From Hydrogenothermaceae bacterium (lineage in GTDB: Bacteria; Aquificota; Aquificia; Aquificales; Hydrogenothermaceae), in the NCBI GenBank assembly GCA_012961365.1, contig DTZN01000279.1, forward strand, positions 1 through 7,513: a stretch of 7,513 nt of DNA. The letters are read 5' to 3'. The notes below the pieces were generated by a model. The model saw only the letters and a list, made by a program, of their open reading frames with translations. It did no database searches and was not told where the DNA came from. Below are positions 1 through 7,195 of this stretch, piece after piece. Position 1 is the stretch's first letter. Each line of letters begins with the position of its first letter. The position numbers and the translations under genes were made by a program.

Positions 1-372
1 AAATTTGTAATGGTAAAAGTACCCATCTTTATACTGTTTAACTAGAAAAATAATTTGTGGTTCAAATTCAACTAAGTTCCAAATATAACCTTGTAATTTA
101 TGGTAAATGTTTTCTGATACTGGATAAATACCAAATATTTCTACTACTTGCTGTTTTCCAAGTTTTAAACGAAGTAAATAATCAAATCCTATAAAATGGT
201 CCATATGAGTATGGGTAATAAAAATTTTATTAATTTTTTTTATGATACTTCTATCTAGCTTGTATATATTTCCTATATCGAAAAGTATATAGTCTCCTGT
301 ATTTTCGACCTGTAAAAAAATTCCTGGGTCTTCATACCTTTCATTTACCAAATAGTGCTTAACTCTTGGCAA
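1..372 (-). CDS. MBL-fold (RNase Z-like) metallo-hydrolase, 3' end cut by window edge
   Basis: The first 124 codons of a metallo-beta-lactamase-fold hydrolase; the C-terminal part lies beyond position 1. Residues 65-71 or so read THTHMDHF, the HxHxDH metal-binding signature, which binds a dinuclear zinc centre in this superfamily. It is preceded by the usual beta-strand/Asp segment (ILFDIGN), and the following GFDYLLR and a later YIWNLVE recall RNase Z-like bacterial MBL proteins. Substrate cannot be told from this half; RNase Z, a phosphodiesterase and an uncharacterised hydrolase are all possible. The start is TTG at 372: an in-frame TAG lies six codons upstream, no ATG lies between, and AGAGG stands 8 bases before the TTG. 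The next in-frame ATG falls inside the metal motif and would destroy it. It begins 11 bases after the yifB-type gene ends, so it is probably the last visible gene of the same transcript. Confidence 0.82.
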   Translation of the reverse strand, partial: MPRVKHYLVNERYEDPGIFLQVENTGDYILFDIGNIYKLDRSIIKKINKIFITHTHMDHFIGFDYLLRLKLGKQQVVEIFGIYPVSENIYHKLQGYIWNLVEFEPQIIFLVKQYKDGYFYHYKF

Positions 373-383
373 TTGGAAAACCT

Positions 384-1904
384 CTAACTAAAAAGCTCAT
401 CATTTATTTTAAAGTTAAAAGCTTGAATTATATGAGATTTTTTAACTTTTGAAGAACCTTCTAAATCTGCAATTGTTTGAGAAACTTTTAGGATTTTGTA
501 GAAACTTCTTCCTGTTAAGTTAACCCTTTGGGATAAGGTTTTTAATATATTTTCTGCATCAGATTCTAAAATTACAAATTTATCAACTAATGCGCTATCC
601 ATTTGGGCATTATATTTTATTGAAAGGTCTTTAAATCTTTTCTTCTGGATTTCTAGTGCTTTTATAATTTTTTCTTTTATTATTTTTGAATTTTCTTCTT
701 GCAGATTTTTACTCATAAGCTCATCTAACTTTGGCCTTATTATTTGAACTACTATATCTATCCTGTCTAATAGGGGTCCTGAAAGCTTTTTTAAGTATTT
801 TTTTACTTGGGTTTGCGTGCATACACATTGCTTTTCTGGGTCTAATTTATATCCACATGGACAAGGATTTGCAGTTGCCACAAGTTGAAAATTAGCTGGA
901 AATTCAAACTTACCATTGGCTCTTGATATGGTAATTTTTCTATCTTCTAAAGGTTGCCTTAATGCTTCTAAAGCATTTCTTTTAAATTCTGGAAGCTCAT
1001 CTAAAAACAAAATTCCATTATGGGCAAGGCTTATCTCTCCTGGTTTTGGATAAGTTCCTCCTCCTACTAATGCTGTATCAGAAATTGAGTGATGAATAAA
1101 TCTCATAGGTTTATATGCAATTATTGGTTTATCTAATAATCCTGCTACACTGTATATCTTTGTAGTTTCAAGTGCTTCATTTAAATTTAAAGGTGGCAAA
1201 ATTGTAGGTATTCTTTTTGCAAGCATTGTTTTTCCACTACCGGGAGAACCAATTAGTAAAATGTTATGAAATCCTGCAACTGCAATTTGAATTGCTTTTT
1301 TAGCAATTGTTTGTCCTTTTACATCTGAAAAATCTATATCAAATTGTTTTTCTATAGTTAAATCCTCAAATTTTAATTTTTTTGGAAATTTTTCCAAATT
1401 TTTGTTTAAAAATTCTACAACTTCCTTTAAATGCGAAAACCCATAAATATTTATTCCATCAATAAAAGATGCTTCATCTTCGTTTTCAACAGGAACAATT
1501 AAATTTTTTACTCCTTTTTCTTTTAGTGATACTGCTATTGGCAAAACACCATTAATCTTTCTTAACTTTCCATCTAAAGATAATTCTCCTAAAAATGCAG
1601 TGTTTTCTTCTATTTCATTTATTACTCTAGACTGGTATAAAATTCCAACTGCAATAGGTAAATCATAAATTGTTCCTTGTTTGGGAATATTTGCAGGAGC
1701 TAAATTTACAAGGATTTTTTTTAAAGGAAATTTATAACCAGTTGCTTCAATCGATGATCTTATTCTTTCCTTACTTTCTTTTATTGCAGTATCAGGAAGT
1801 CCGACAATTAAAAATTGGGGAAGTCCTTTAGATAGATTAATTTCTACATCGATTTGAATACCATCTATTCCTAAAGTTCCACCACTTTTTATCGTTGTTA
1901 TCAT
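384..1904 (-). CDS. yifB: YifB/ComM-family Mg chelatase-like AAA+ ATPase
   Basis: A complete 506-residue protein, the usual family length. The N-terminal third (about 1-165) is the Lon-protease-like ChlI domain of the family (GLPQFLIVGLPDTAIKES, NLAPANIPKQG). The central Mg-chelatase AAA+ module has a Walker A GSPGSGKT at 219-226, a Walker B GILFLDELPEF at 297-307, and a sensor-like ATANPCPCG. Cysteines 348, 350, 360 and 362 form the family's CPC...CVC cluster, and DRID at 380-383 holds a conserved arginine. A C-terminal helical domain follows. Family knowledge: ComM in naturally competent bacteria is a hexameric branch-migration helicase that helps integrate incoming DNA; YifB itself is poorly characterised. 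Its ATG overlaps the pyrE stop as ATGA, implying translational coupling. No link to pyrimidine synthesis is known, so this is probably operon packing. Confidence 0.96.
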   Translation of the reverse strand: MITTIKSGGTLGIDGIQIDVEINLSKGLPQFLIVGLPDTAIKESKERIRSSIEATGYKFPLKKILVNLAPANIPKQGTIYDLPIAVGILYQSRVINEIEENTAFLGELSLDGKLRKINGVLPIAVSLKEKGVKNLIVPVENEDEASFIDGINIYGFSHLKEVVEFLNKNLEKFPKKLKFEDLTIEKQFDIDFSDVKGQTIAKKAIQIAVAGFHNILLIGSPGSGKTMLAKRIPTILPPLNLNEALETTKIYSVAGLLDKPIIAYKPMRFIHHSISDTALVGGGTYPKPGEISLAHNGILFLDELPEFKRNALEALRQPLEDRKITISRANGKFEFPANFQLVATANPCPCGYKLDPEKQCVCTQTQVKKYLKKLSGPLLDRIDIVVQIIRPKLDELMSKNLQEENSKIIKEKIIKALEIQKKRFKDLSIKYNAQMDSALVDKFVILESDAENILKTLSQRVNLTGRSFYKILKVSQTIADLEGSSKVKKSHIIQAFNFKINDELFS

Positions 1905-2455
1905 TTTTTGTTTAAAAACTCTGAAACTTTAAATATTGGATAAAAATCAAATCCTTCATTTTTTATATTTTCTTCCCCGCCTTCTTCTCTATCAACAATA
2001 GCAATTATTCCAAGAATGTTAAGTCCTGCATCTTTTGCAACCTTTGCCGCTTTTAAAGAAGAACCTGCAGTTGTTATAACATCCTCAACAATAAAGACCC
2101 TATCTCCTTCTTTAACATTTCCCTCTATTTGTTTCCCTGTTCCATGTCCTTTTGGTTGTTTTCTAACTACAAATGGCTTTATTGGATTTTTGTTTAGATA
2201 AGAAACTATAGAAACTGCATAAGAAATTGGGTCTGCCCCAAGGGTCAATCCACCTACTGCATCTGGATTTTTATCTTTTACCATTTCGTATATTAAATTT
2301 CCTATTATGTATCCCCCTTCTGGGTCAAGGGTAATTGTTCTTAAATCTAGGTAATATGTGCTTAATTTCCCTGAAGATAGTTTAAATATTGGTTTGTCTG
2401 CAATTTTTAATGCTTTTTGTTTTATAAGTTGTTTTAGATTTTCTTTATAATCCAT
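1901..2455 (-). CDS. pyrE: orotate phosphoribosyltransferase
   Basis: A 184-residue protein that joins orotate and PRPP to give orotidine 5'-monophosphate, the fifth step of de novo UMP synthesis, in the cytoplasm. Visible signatures are the PRPP-binding loop VFIVEDVITTAGSS at 120-133 with its acidic pair, the catalytic flexible loop VRKQPKGHGTGK at about 97-108 (R98, K99, K102, H104), and the N-terminal substrate segment FKLSSGKLSTYYLDLR at 24-39. Length fits the short bacterial PyrE form. The start is ATG with AGGAG at 2461-2465, 5 bases upstream. It lies 32 bases after the HAD gene and overlaps the next ATPase gene by 4 bases. I see no attenuator hairpin with a T run in the short gap before it, so regulation by pyrimidines is not visible here. 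Other pyr genes are absent from the window. Confidence 0.96.
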   Translation of the reverse strand: MDYKENLKQLIKQKALKIADKPIFKLSSGKLSTYYLDLRTITLDPEGGYIIGNLIYEMVKDKNPDAVGGLTLGADPISYAVSIVSYLNKNPIKPFVVRKQPKGHGTGKQIEGNVKEGDRVFIVEDVITTAGSSLKAAKVAKDAGLNILGIIAIVDREEGGEENIKNEGFDFYPIFKVSEFLNKK

Positions 2456-2487
2456 CGCTTCTCCTTAAAGGAAATATTTATATTATT

Positions 2488-3236
2488 TTACTTTAAAATA
2501 TTTAAAAGCTCTTTATCTGACGAAACTTTGTATTTGGTAGTTATATCTTTATTATGCTGATTTTCAAACAGAATAAAATTAACACTTTTTCCTGCCTCTT
2601 TATTAAAATTTTCAACCATATCTTTATCTGCAGAAGTATCTCCTATATAAAAGACAGGTTCTTTGTAGTTTATCTTTTCAAAAAATAATTTCATAGGATA
2701 TGAAGAAGGCTTTCTTAAATTGGGTTGTGGTATATCATCTTCTGTAATTATTAAATCGAAATATCTATAAATGTCAAAATGTTTAAAAGAAAAATCTAAA
2801 TCATCAAATGGTCTTCCTGTTATTACTCCTGTTTTCGTGGATTTATTTTTATTTCTTCTAAAACATCTTTACTTATAATTAACTCTTCCTTTGTTCTATA
2901 TGTTCTATACCTTTCCTCAAAATACTCAACAAGCTCTTCATACTTAGGTAGTTTTATTCCATAAACAATTGCAAATCTATAAAAATCATCTAAAGATGAT
3001 GAAAACTTTGAAAATTCATCTTTAAAGTCTTCTAAAAGTAGCCCAGAAGATGCATACAAAATACCTGCTATTGAAGCATCCCAATCATTATTTATTTTAA
3101 ATGTAAATTTTATATCCCTTAATTCATCTAAATCTACTTTTTTTCCTGTAAAATACTCAACAGTGTCTTTTATGCTATAGTGATAAGATTTAGATACATC
3201 TATTAAAACACCATCAACATCAAAAATTACTATCAT
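2488..3236 (-). pseudogene. HAD-superfamily phosphatase, interrupted by a -1 frameshift
   Basis: Two adjacent reading frames together make one HAD hydrolase of about 249 residues. The first frame begins with IFDVDGVLID, where the two aspartates are the nucleophile and acid/base of motif I, and continues with a helical cap containing NNDWD. This resembles the subfamily IA group modelled as TIGR01548. It stops at 2823-2825. The other frame picks up exactly where expected with TGVITGRPFDD (motif II threonine), a RKPSSYP segment (motif III lysine) and YIGDTSADKDM (motif IV acidic residues), and ends at 2488. Adding one A to the five-A run (minus strand, 2846-2850) would give an unbroken EEIKNKSTKTGVITGR. 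The preferred start is ATG at 3236 with GAGG close upstream; an ATG 15 bases earlier would put this RBS inside the gene. All catalytic motifs are intact, so the break is recent, or it is a sequencing error or is bypassed by slippage. Substrate unknown. Confidence 0.85.
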
Positions 3237-3274
3237 TTTTACCTCTAACATATGAAAATAAAATAGAAAGAATA

Positions 3275-3303
3275 ATTATACATTGTATCCATTTGATATA
3301 AAA
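3275..3303 (-). promoter_or_regulatory. candidate sigma-70-type promoter for the HAD-pyrE-yifB string
   Basis: On the minus strand a perfect TATAAT lies at 3275-3280, about 38 bases before the preferred HAD start. The -35 region at the right distance (around 3297-3303) is only TTTATA/TTTTAT-like, so the call rests on the -10 box and the position in a divergent intergenic region. Confidence 0.4.
3278..3288. repeat. 11-bp perfect palindrome between divergent promoters
   Basis: ATACATTGTAT is an exact palindrome around a central base. It overlaps the minus-strand -10 box and the plus-strand -35 candidate, so a protein bound there could affect both directions. A/T-rich sequence makes chance palindromes common, and no second copy was seen. 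Confidence 0.25.
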
Positions 3304-3311
3304 TAAATACT
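3283..3311 (+). promoter_or_regulatory. candidate promoter for ychF-ttuA-rlmB
   Basis: TTGTAT at 3283-3288 and AATACT at 3306-3311 are spaced by 17 bases and stand 27 bases before the ychF ATG. Both boxes are imperfect. The ychF ribosome binding site AGAGG (3326-3330) follows, 7 bases before the start codon. Confidence 0.3.
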
Positions 3312-3337
3312 CTAAAAAATTTTACAGAGGTTAGTTT

Positions 3338-4450
3338 ATGAAACTTAATGTAGGAATTGTTGGACTTCCAAATGTTGGAAAATCTACCATTTTTAATGCT
3401 TTAACTGAAACTGCAAAAGCAGGAGTTGCAAATTATCCTTTTTGTACAATAGACCCAAATATGGGTATTGTTGATGTTCCCGATGAAAGGCTTTATAAAC
3501 TTGCTGAAATTTCAAACTCTAAAAATATAATACCAGCAACAATTGAGTTTGTAGATATTGCAGGATTAGTTAAAGGAGCATCAAAAGGAGAAGGTCTTGG
3601 AAATCAATTTTTATCAAATATTAGAAATGTTTCTGCTATAGCCCATGTTGTTAGATGTTTTGAAGACAGTGATGTTGTTCATGTAGAGGGAGGAGTTAAT
3701 CCTGTTAGAGATGCAGAAATTATAGAAACAGAGTTAATACTTGCAGATTTACAAACAGTAGAAAAAAGATTAGAAAAAGTTATAAAACCTGCAAAATCAG
3801 GAAATAAGGAGGCAAAATTTGAAGTTGAAGTTTTAACAAAAGCAAAGGAAATTTTAGAGAACTTACAGCCTATTAGAATTAATTTAGATAAGTTTACAGA
3901 AGAAGAGATAGATTATATGAAAAAAACCATATTCCCGTTAACAATAAAACCTATTATGTATGTAGCAAACATAGGAGAAGAAGACCTTCCAGATGGAGAA
4001 AATAATCCCCATGTAAAAGCAATAAAAGAGAAAGCTCAAAAAGAAAATGCGCCAGTTGTCGTTTTATGTGGAAAAGTAGAACAAGAACTTATAGAAATAC
4101 CCAAAGAAGAAAGGAAAGAATTACTTGAAGCATATGGATTAACAGAACCGGGATTAAACAAAATGATAAAGACAGGATACGAGCTTTTAGACCTTATTAC
4201 ATACTTTACAACAGGAGAAAAAGAAACTAGAGCATGGACAATAAAAAAAGGAACAAAAGCACCTCAGGCAGCAGGAGAAATACATTCAGATTTTGAAAAA
4301 GGCTTTATTGCAGCAGAAGTAATAAACTATGATGAGCTTATAAAATATGGTTCTATGCAAAAAGCAAAAGAAGCAGGAACAGTAAGAATAGAAGGAAAAG
4401 ACTATATAGTTCAAGATGGAGATGTGATGTTGTTTAGATTTAATGTATAA
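3338..4450 (+). CDS. ychF: redox-regulated ribosome-associated ATPase YchF (Obg family)
   Basis: A complete 370-residue member of the universally conserved YchF/OLA1 family of the TRAFAC P-loop class. G1 GLPNVGKST is at 9-17, the YchF-type NYPF segment at 32-35, and G3 DIAGLVKGAS at 73-82. The G4 position reads NIGEED at 211-216 in place of NKxD; this N-x-x-E form explains why the family prefers ATP over GTP. A helical insertion follows the G domain, and the C-terminal TGS domain (about 281-368) contains AWTIKKGTKAPQAAGEIHSDFEKGFI. Family knowledge: it binds ribosomes, influences initiation and stress responses, and is not strictly essential in tested bacteria. AGAGG 7 bases upstream supports the ATG start. 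It is the first gene of a plus-strand run whose other members also act on translation. Confidence 0.98.
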   Translation: MKLNVGIVGLPNVGKSTIFNALTETAKAGVANYPFCTIDPNMGIVDVPDERLYKLAEISNSKNIIPATIEFVDIAGLVKGASKGEGLGNQFLSNIRNVSAIAHVVRCFEDSDVVHVEGGVNPVRDAEIIETELILADLQTVEKRLEKVIKPAKSGNKEAKFEVEVLTKAKEILENLQPIRINLDKFTEEEIDYMKKTIFPLTIKPIMYVANIGEEDLPDGENNPHVKAIKEKAQKENAPVVVLCGKVEQELIEIPKEERKELLEAYGLTEPGLNKMIKTGYELLDLITYFTTGEKETRAWTIKKGTKAPQAAGEIHSDFEKGFIAAEVINYDELIKYGSMQKAKEAGTVRIEGKDYIVQDGDVMLFRFNV

Positions 4451-4461
4451 AGGAAACAAAA

Positions 4462-5388
4462 ATGTTAAAAAAACAGGCTAAATGTACAATTTGTAAAACA
4501 AAAGGGCTTAAAAATAAAGCGATAGTTTATCTTCCTCAACATAGATTAGCTCTATGTAAAGAACATTATATTTCGTGGTTTGAAAAAAGGGTTCAAAAAA
4601 CAATAGATGAATTTAAAATGTTTTCTAAAAATGAAAAAATCCTTGTTGCAGTATCAGGAGGAAAAGATAGTTTAGCTCTTTGGAATGTTTTAACAAAACT
4701 TGGATATAAAGTAGACGGATTTTATATAAATTTAGGGATAGGAGAATATTCTCAAGATTCAAAAGAAAAAGCAGTTAATTTTGCAAGAAAGATTAATAGA
4801 CCATTACATATATTAGATTTATCAACAGAAATAGCAACAATTCCAAAATTAAAAGAAATATCAAACCGTCCTGCTTGTTCTGCATGTGGAACTGTAAAAA
4901 GGTATTATATGAATAAATTTGCAAAGGATAACAGCTACGAAGTAATAGCTACTGGACATAACCTTGATGATGAAGTTGCAGTTTTGTTTGGAAATACATT
5001 AAGATGGGATATAGATTATTTAAAAAGGCAGTATCCAGTTTTAAAAGAAGAAGAAGGGTTTATAAAAAAGGTAAAACCACTTTGTAAAATTACAGAAAAA
5101 GAAACTGCAATTTATTCATTTTTAAGTGATATAGACTATATAGAATATGAGTGTCCTTTTGCAGAAGGAGCATCATCGATAGAATATAAAGAGTTTTTAG
5201 CAAAGTTAGAAGAAAAACACCCAGGAACAAAGCTACAGTTTTATACAAACTTTTTAAAGAGAATGTATCCTATCTTAAATGAAGAAAAAAAAGAAGATAA
5301 AAAACTAATAAAATGTAAAATTTGTGGAGAACCTTCTACAAATGAAATATGTTCTGTATGTAGACTAAAACAAAGAGTTGGAGTTTAA
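4462..5388 (+). CDS. ttuA: tRNA-5-methyluridine(54) 2-sulfurtransferase (TtuA type)
   Basis: A 308-residue TtcA/TtuA-family enzyme that adenylates and thiolates a tRNA uridine. An N-terminal zinc site is built from C8, C11, C32 and H35. The PP-loop ATP site is SGGKDS at 65-70. The likely [4Fe-4S] ligands are C139 and C142 (PACSACG) plus C231 (YECPFAEG), and GHNLDDE is at 165-171. A second zinc site uses C285, C288, C297 and C300. Two flanking zinc sites separate TtuA from the plain TtcA of mesophiles, which thiolates cytidine-32. Family knowledge: TtuA with the sulfur carrier TtuB makes 5-methyl-2-thiouridine-54, which stabilises tRNA at high temperature, so the gene is a thermophile marker. 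TtuB is not in the window. AAAGGA precedes the ATG, which lies 11 bases after ychF. An archaeal-like TtcA homologue with another uridine target remains possible. Confidence 0.9.
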   Translation: MLKKQAKCTICKTKGLKNKAIVYLPQHRLALCKEHYISWFEKRVQKTIDEFKMFSKNEKILVAVSGGKDSLALWNVLTKLGYKVDGFYINLGIGEYSQDSKEKAVNFARKINRPLHILDLSTEIATIPKLKEISNRPACSACGTVKRYYMNKFAKDNSYEVIATGHNLDDEVAVLFGNTLRWDIDYLKRQYPVLKEEEGFIKKVKPLCKITEKETAIYSFLSDIDYIEYECPFAEGASSIEYKEFLAKLEEKHPGTKLQFYTNFLKRMYPILNEEKKEDKKLIKCKICGEPSTNEICSVCRLKQRVGV

Positions 5389-6117
5389 ATGGAAAAAAAA
5401 TTTACAATATGGGGAAGAAATCCAGTTTTAGAAGCTTTAAAATCTGGAAAAAGTTTAGAAAAAATCTTAATAGCACATGATACATCTTTGCCTAAAGATA
5501 TAGTAGCAATTGCAAAAGAAAAAGGAATAAAAACCCAAAGAGTTCCAAGAAAAAAGGTTGAGGAACTTGCAGGGACTAAAAAAACTCAGGGAGTTGTTGC
5601 TTTACTTTCGCCAATAGATTATTGGGATTTAAATGAACTTTTAAATAAAACAATTAATGAAAACGGATTTTTAGTATTTTTAGACCACATTACAGACCCA
5701 CAAAATGTTGGAAATATAATAAGAACAGCAGAAGTTTTAGGAGCATCAGGAATAGTTATTCCTAAAGAAAGGTCTGCGCCTATAAATGAAGTAGTTGTGA
5801 AAGCTTCTGCTGGTGCAGTTTTTCATATACCAATCTCAAAAGTTGCAAATATTAGAAACTCTCTAGATAAATTTAAAAAGCTTGGAGGATGGGTAGTGGC
5901 TATAGAAAAAGGAGGAAAACCCATACATAAAATAGATTTCCCATTCCCACTTGCTATTGTTTTAGGTTCAGAAGGAAAAGGCACATCAAAACCAGTTATA
6001 CAAACAGCAGATATTATTGCAACTATTTTAATGAAAGGTAAAATAACTTCTTTAAATGTTGCTTCTGCAAATGCTATAGCACTTTGGGAAATAGCGAAAC
6101 AAAATTGGGTAAATTAA
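5389..6117 (+). CDS. rlmB: 23S rRNA (guanosine-2'-O)-methyltransferase RlmB/TrmH family
   Basis: A 242-residue SPOUT (trefoil-knot) SAM-dependent 2'-O-methyltransferase. Residues 5-75 are the L30e-like RNA-binding domain (WGRNPVLEALKSG). The knot carries motif 1 DPQNVGNIIRTAEV at 103-116, motif 2 IVLGSEGKG at 190-198, and motif 3 SLNVASANAIALWE at 221-234. Length and domain order match RlmB, which methylates G2251 in the P-loop of 23S rRNA; the related TrmH tRNA enzymes usually lack this N-terminal domain. Motif 3 has VASANAI where VSVA-type sequence is commoner, a mild variant. The ATG directly follows the ttuA TAA with no spacer. Its GGAG lies inside the end of ttuA, so translation is probably coupled. 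Exact target site is inferred from the family; RlmB-like enzymes can be misnamed. Confidence 0.92.
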   Translation: MEKKFTIWGRNPVLEALKSGKSLEKILIAHDTSLPKDIVAIAKEKGIKTQRVPRKKVEELAGTKKTQGVVALLSPIDYWDLNELLNKTINENGFLVFLDHITDPQNVGNIIRTAEVLGASGIVIPKERSAPINEVVVKASAGAVFHIPISKVANIRNSLDKFKKLGGWVVAIEKGGKPIHKIDFPFPLAIVLGSEGKGTSKPVIQTADIIATILMKGKITSLNVASANAIALWEIAKQNWVN

Positions 6118-7136
6118 ATAATTTTAACAGCCTTTTCTCCTTTTTCTAATTTTCCAATTATATAACCTTCTTCTCCTAGCTGTTTCAAAAGTTCTAAAGT
6201 TTTATCTACTTCAGATTTATCAACAACTAAAATTAAACCAACACCCATATTAAATGTTTTAAACATTTCTTCTTTTGGAATATTTCCTTCTTTTTGTATC
6301 CATTTAAATACAGGTAAAACTTTAATTAATTTTTCTTCAATAATAGCAGTTAATCTATCATTTATAACTCTTATTAAGTTTCCGGGAATTCCTCCACCTG
6401 TGATATGGGCTATTGCTTTTATATTTACCTTATCTACCAGCGACAAAACAGTTTTTACATAAATTTTTGTTGGAATTAATAGCTCTTCTCCTAAAGTTTT
6501 ACCAAATTCTTCAATTTTATCTTCATATTTATAACCTTTTATCTCAACTAATTTTCTTACTAATGAATAACCATTACTATGAATACCAGAAGACGAAACT
6601 GCTATTAAAATATCCCCTTCTTCTGTTTTACTTCCATCAAGCATTTTTTCTTTTTCAACAACACCAACAGCAAAACCAGCTAAATCATACTCACCATCTT
6701 TATACATTCCAGGCATTTCTGCAGTTTCACCACCAATTAATGCACACCCTGCTTGTTTACATCCTTCTGCTATACCTTTAACAACATCTACAGCTACGTA
6801 AGGTTCTAATTTTCCAGTTGCAAAATAATCTAAAAAAAATAAAGGTTTAGAAGTTGTAGTGATTAAATCATTTACACACATAGCAACTAAATCTATGCCT
6901 ATTGTATCGTGTTTGTTTAAAACTTGGGCTATCTTTAATTTTGTTCCAACACCGTCTGTAGATGAAGTTATTACAGGCTCTTTATATTTAGCTATTTCAA
7001 GTAAATAAGCCCCTGCAAAACCACCAATAGGAGTAATAACATTCTTATTAAAAGTTCCTTTAACGAAACTTTTTATTTGGTTTACAAATTCGTCTGCTTT
7101 TTCTATATCAACTCCTGCTTCTTTATATGTAAGCAT
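6114..7136 (-). CDS. purM: phosphoribosylformylglycinamidine cyclo-ligase (AIR synthetase)
   Basis: A 340-residue PurM, the usual length. It closes the imidazole ring of FGAM with ATP to give aminoimidazole ribonucleotide, in cytoplasmic purine synthesis. Visible features are the N-terminal TYKEAGVDIEKAD, TDGVGTK at 60-66, FLDYFATGKL at 101-110, GGETAEMPGMY at 135-145, and HITGGGIPGN at 244-253 at the start of the C-terminal domain. The start is ATG at 7136 with AGGAG 6 bases upstream. The frame stays open for 83 more codons upstream, but that stretch crosses an insertion-element end and a G+C jump and has no PurM similarity, so it is not coding for PurM. The 3' end interlocks with rlmB: the two stop codons overlap, giving a 4-base convergent overlap. 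Its native promoter is not seen; an element end occupies the place where it should be. Confidence 0.97.
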   Translation of the reverse strand: MLTYKEAGVDIEKADEFVNQIKSFVKGTFNKNVITPIGGFAGAYLLEIAKYKEPVITSSTDGVGTKLKIAQVLNKHDTIGIDLVAMCVNDLITTTSKPLFFLDYFATGKLEPYVAVDVVKGIAEGCKQAGCALIGGETAEMPGMYKDGEYDLAGFAVGVVEKEKMLDGSKTEEGDILIAVSSSGIHSNGYSLVRKLVEIKGYKYEDKIEEFGKTLGEELLIPTKIYVKTVLSLVDKVNIKAIAHITGGGIPGNLIRVINDRLTAIIEEKLIKVLPVFKWIQKEGNIPKEEMFKTFNMGVGLILVVDKSEVDKTLELLKQLGEEGYIIGKLEKGEKAVKII

Positions 7137-7142
7137 TATCCT

Positions 7143-7147
7143 CTCCT
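7143..7147 (-). promoter_or_regulatory. purM ribosome binding site at the element boundary
   Basis: On the minus strand AGGAG ends 6 bases before the purM ATG and fixes that start against the longer open frame. Its first A is the last base of the insertion-element motif GTAGTTCA, so the Shine-Dalgarno straddles the boundary. Confidence 0.75.
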
Positions 7148-7195
7148 GAACTACTCTCCAATAAGTTGGAGAGCTTCCTGCTTCACAGCTGGATA
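7147..7195 (-). ncRNA. 3' scaffold of a TnpB-associated guide RNA (omegaRNA), remnant
   Basis: In IS605-group elements the right end is transcribed as the 3' part of the guide RNA used by TnpB, with the guide being the roughly 16-20 bases just outside the element. The terminal hairpin and GTAGTTCA here match that architecture. The guide position (7146 downward, minus strand) starts GGAGAGGATAATG, that is the purM Shine-Dalgarno and start codon. Whether it is transcribed is unknown, and no TnpB is encoded here. The 5' limit is a guess. Confidence 0.4.

Noticed and set aside
2016..2201. Plus-strand open frame opposite pyrE
   Set aside because: It mirrors the conserved PRPP-loop region of pyrE and shows no independent start signal.
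2460..2475. CCTT/AAGG palindrome over the pyrE RBS as a regulatory hairpin
   Set aside because: The loop would be about one base, which cannot fold on a single RNA strand; it looks like chance around the Shine-Dalgarno.
2840..2855. Programmed -1 ribosomal frameshift site in the HAD gene
   Set aside because: The A run does not form a canonical X-XXY-YYZ heptamer in the upstream frame (AUA would re-pair poorly), and no downstream stem was evident. Mutation, sequencing error or polymerase slippage is likelier.
6111..6124. AAATTA/TAATTT inverted repeat between rlmB and purM as a bidirectional terminator
   Set aside because: The stem is entirely A/T with a 2-base loop and would not be stable, least of all at high temperature.
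6413..6781. Plus-strand open frame opposite purM
   Set aside because: It is antisense to a clearly conserved purM, has a Leu/His/Gln-rich composition typical of a shadow frame, and has no RBS.
7154..7173. The perfect 8-bp hairpin as an intrinsic terminator
   Set aside because: Neither strand has a T run after the stem, and it lies between the element and the purM RBS where termination would silence purM. The IS605 end motif explains it better.
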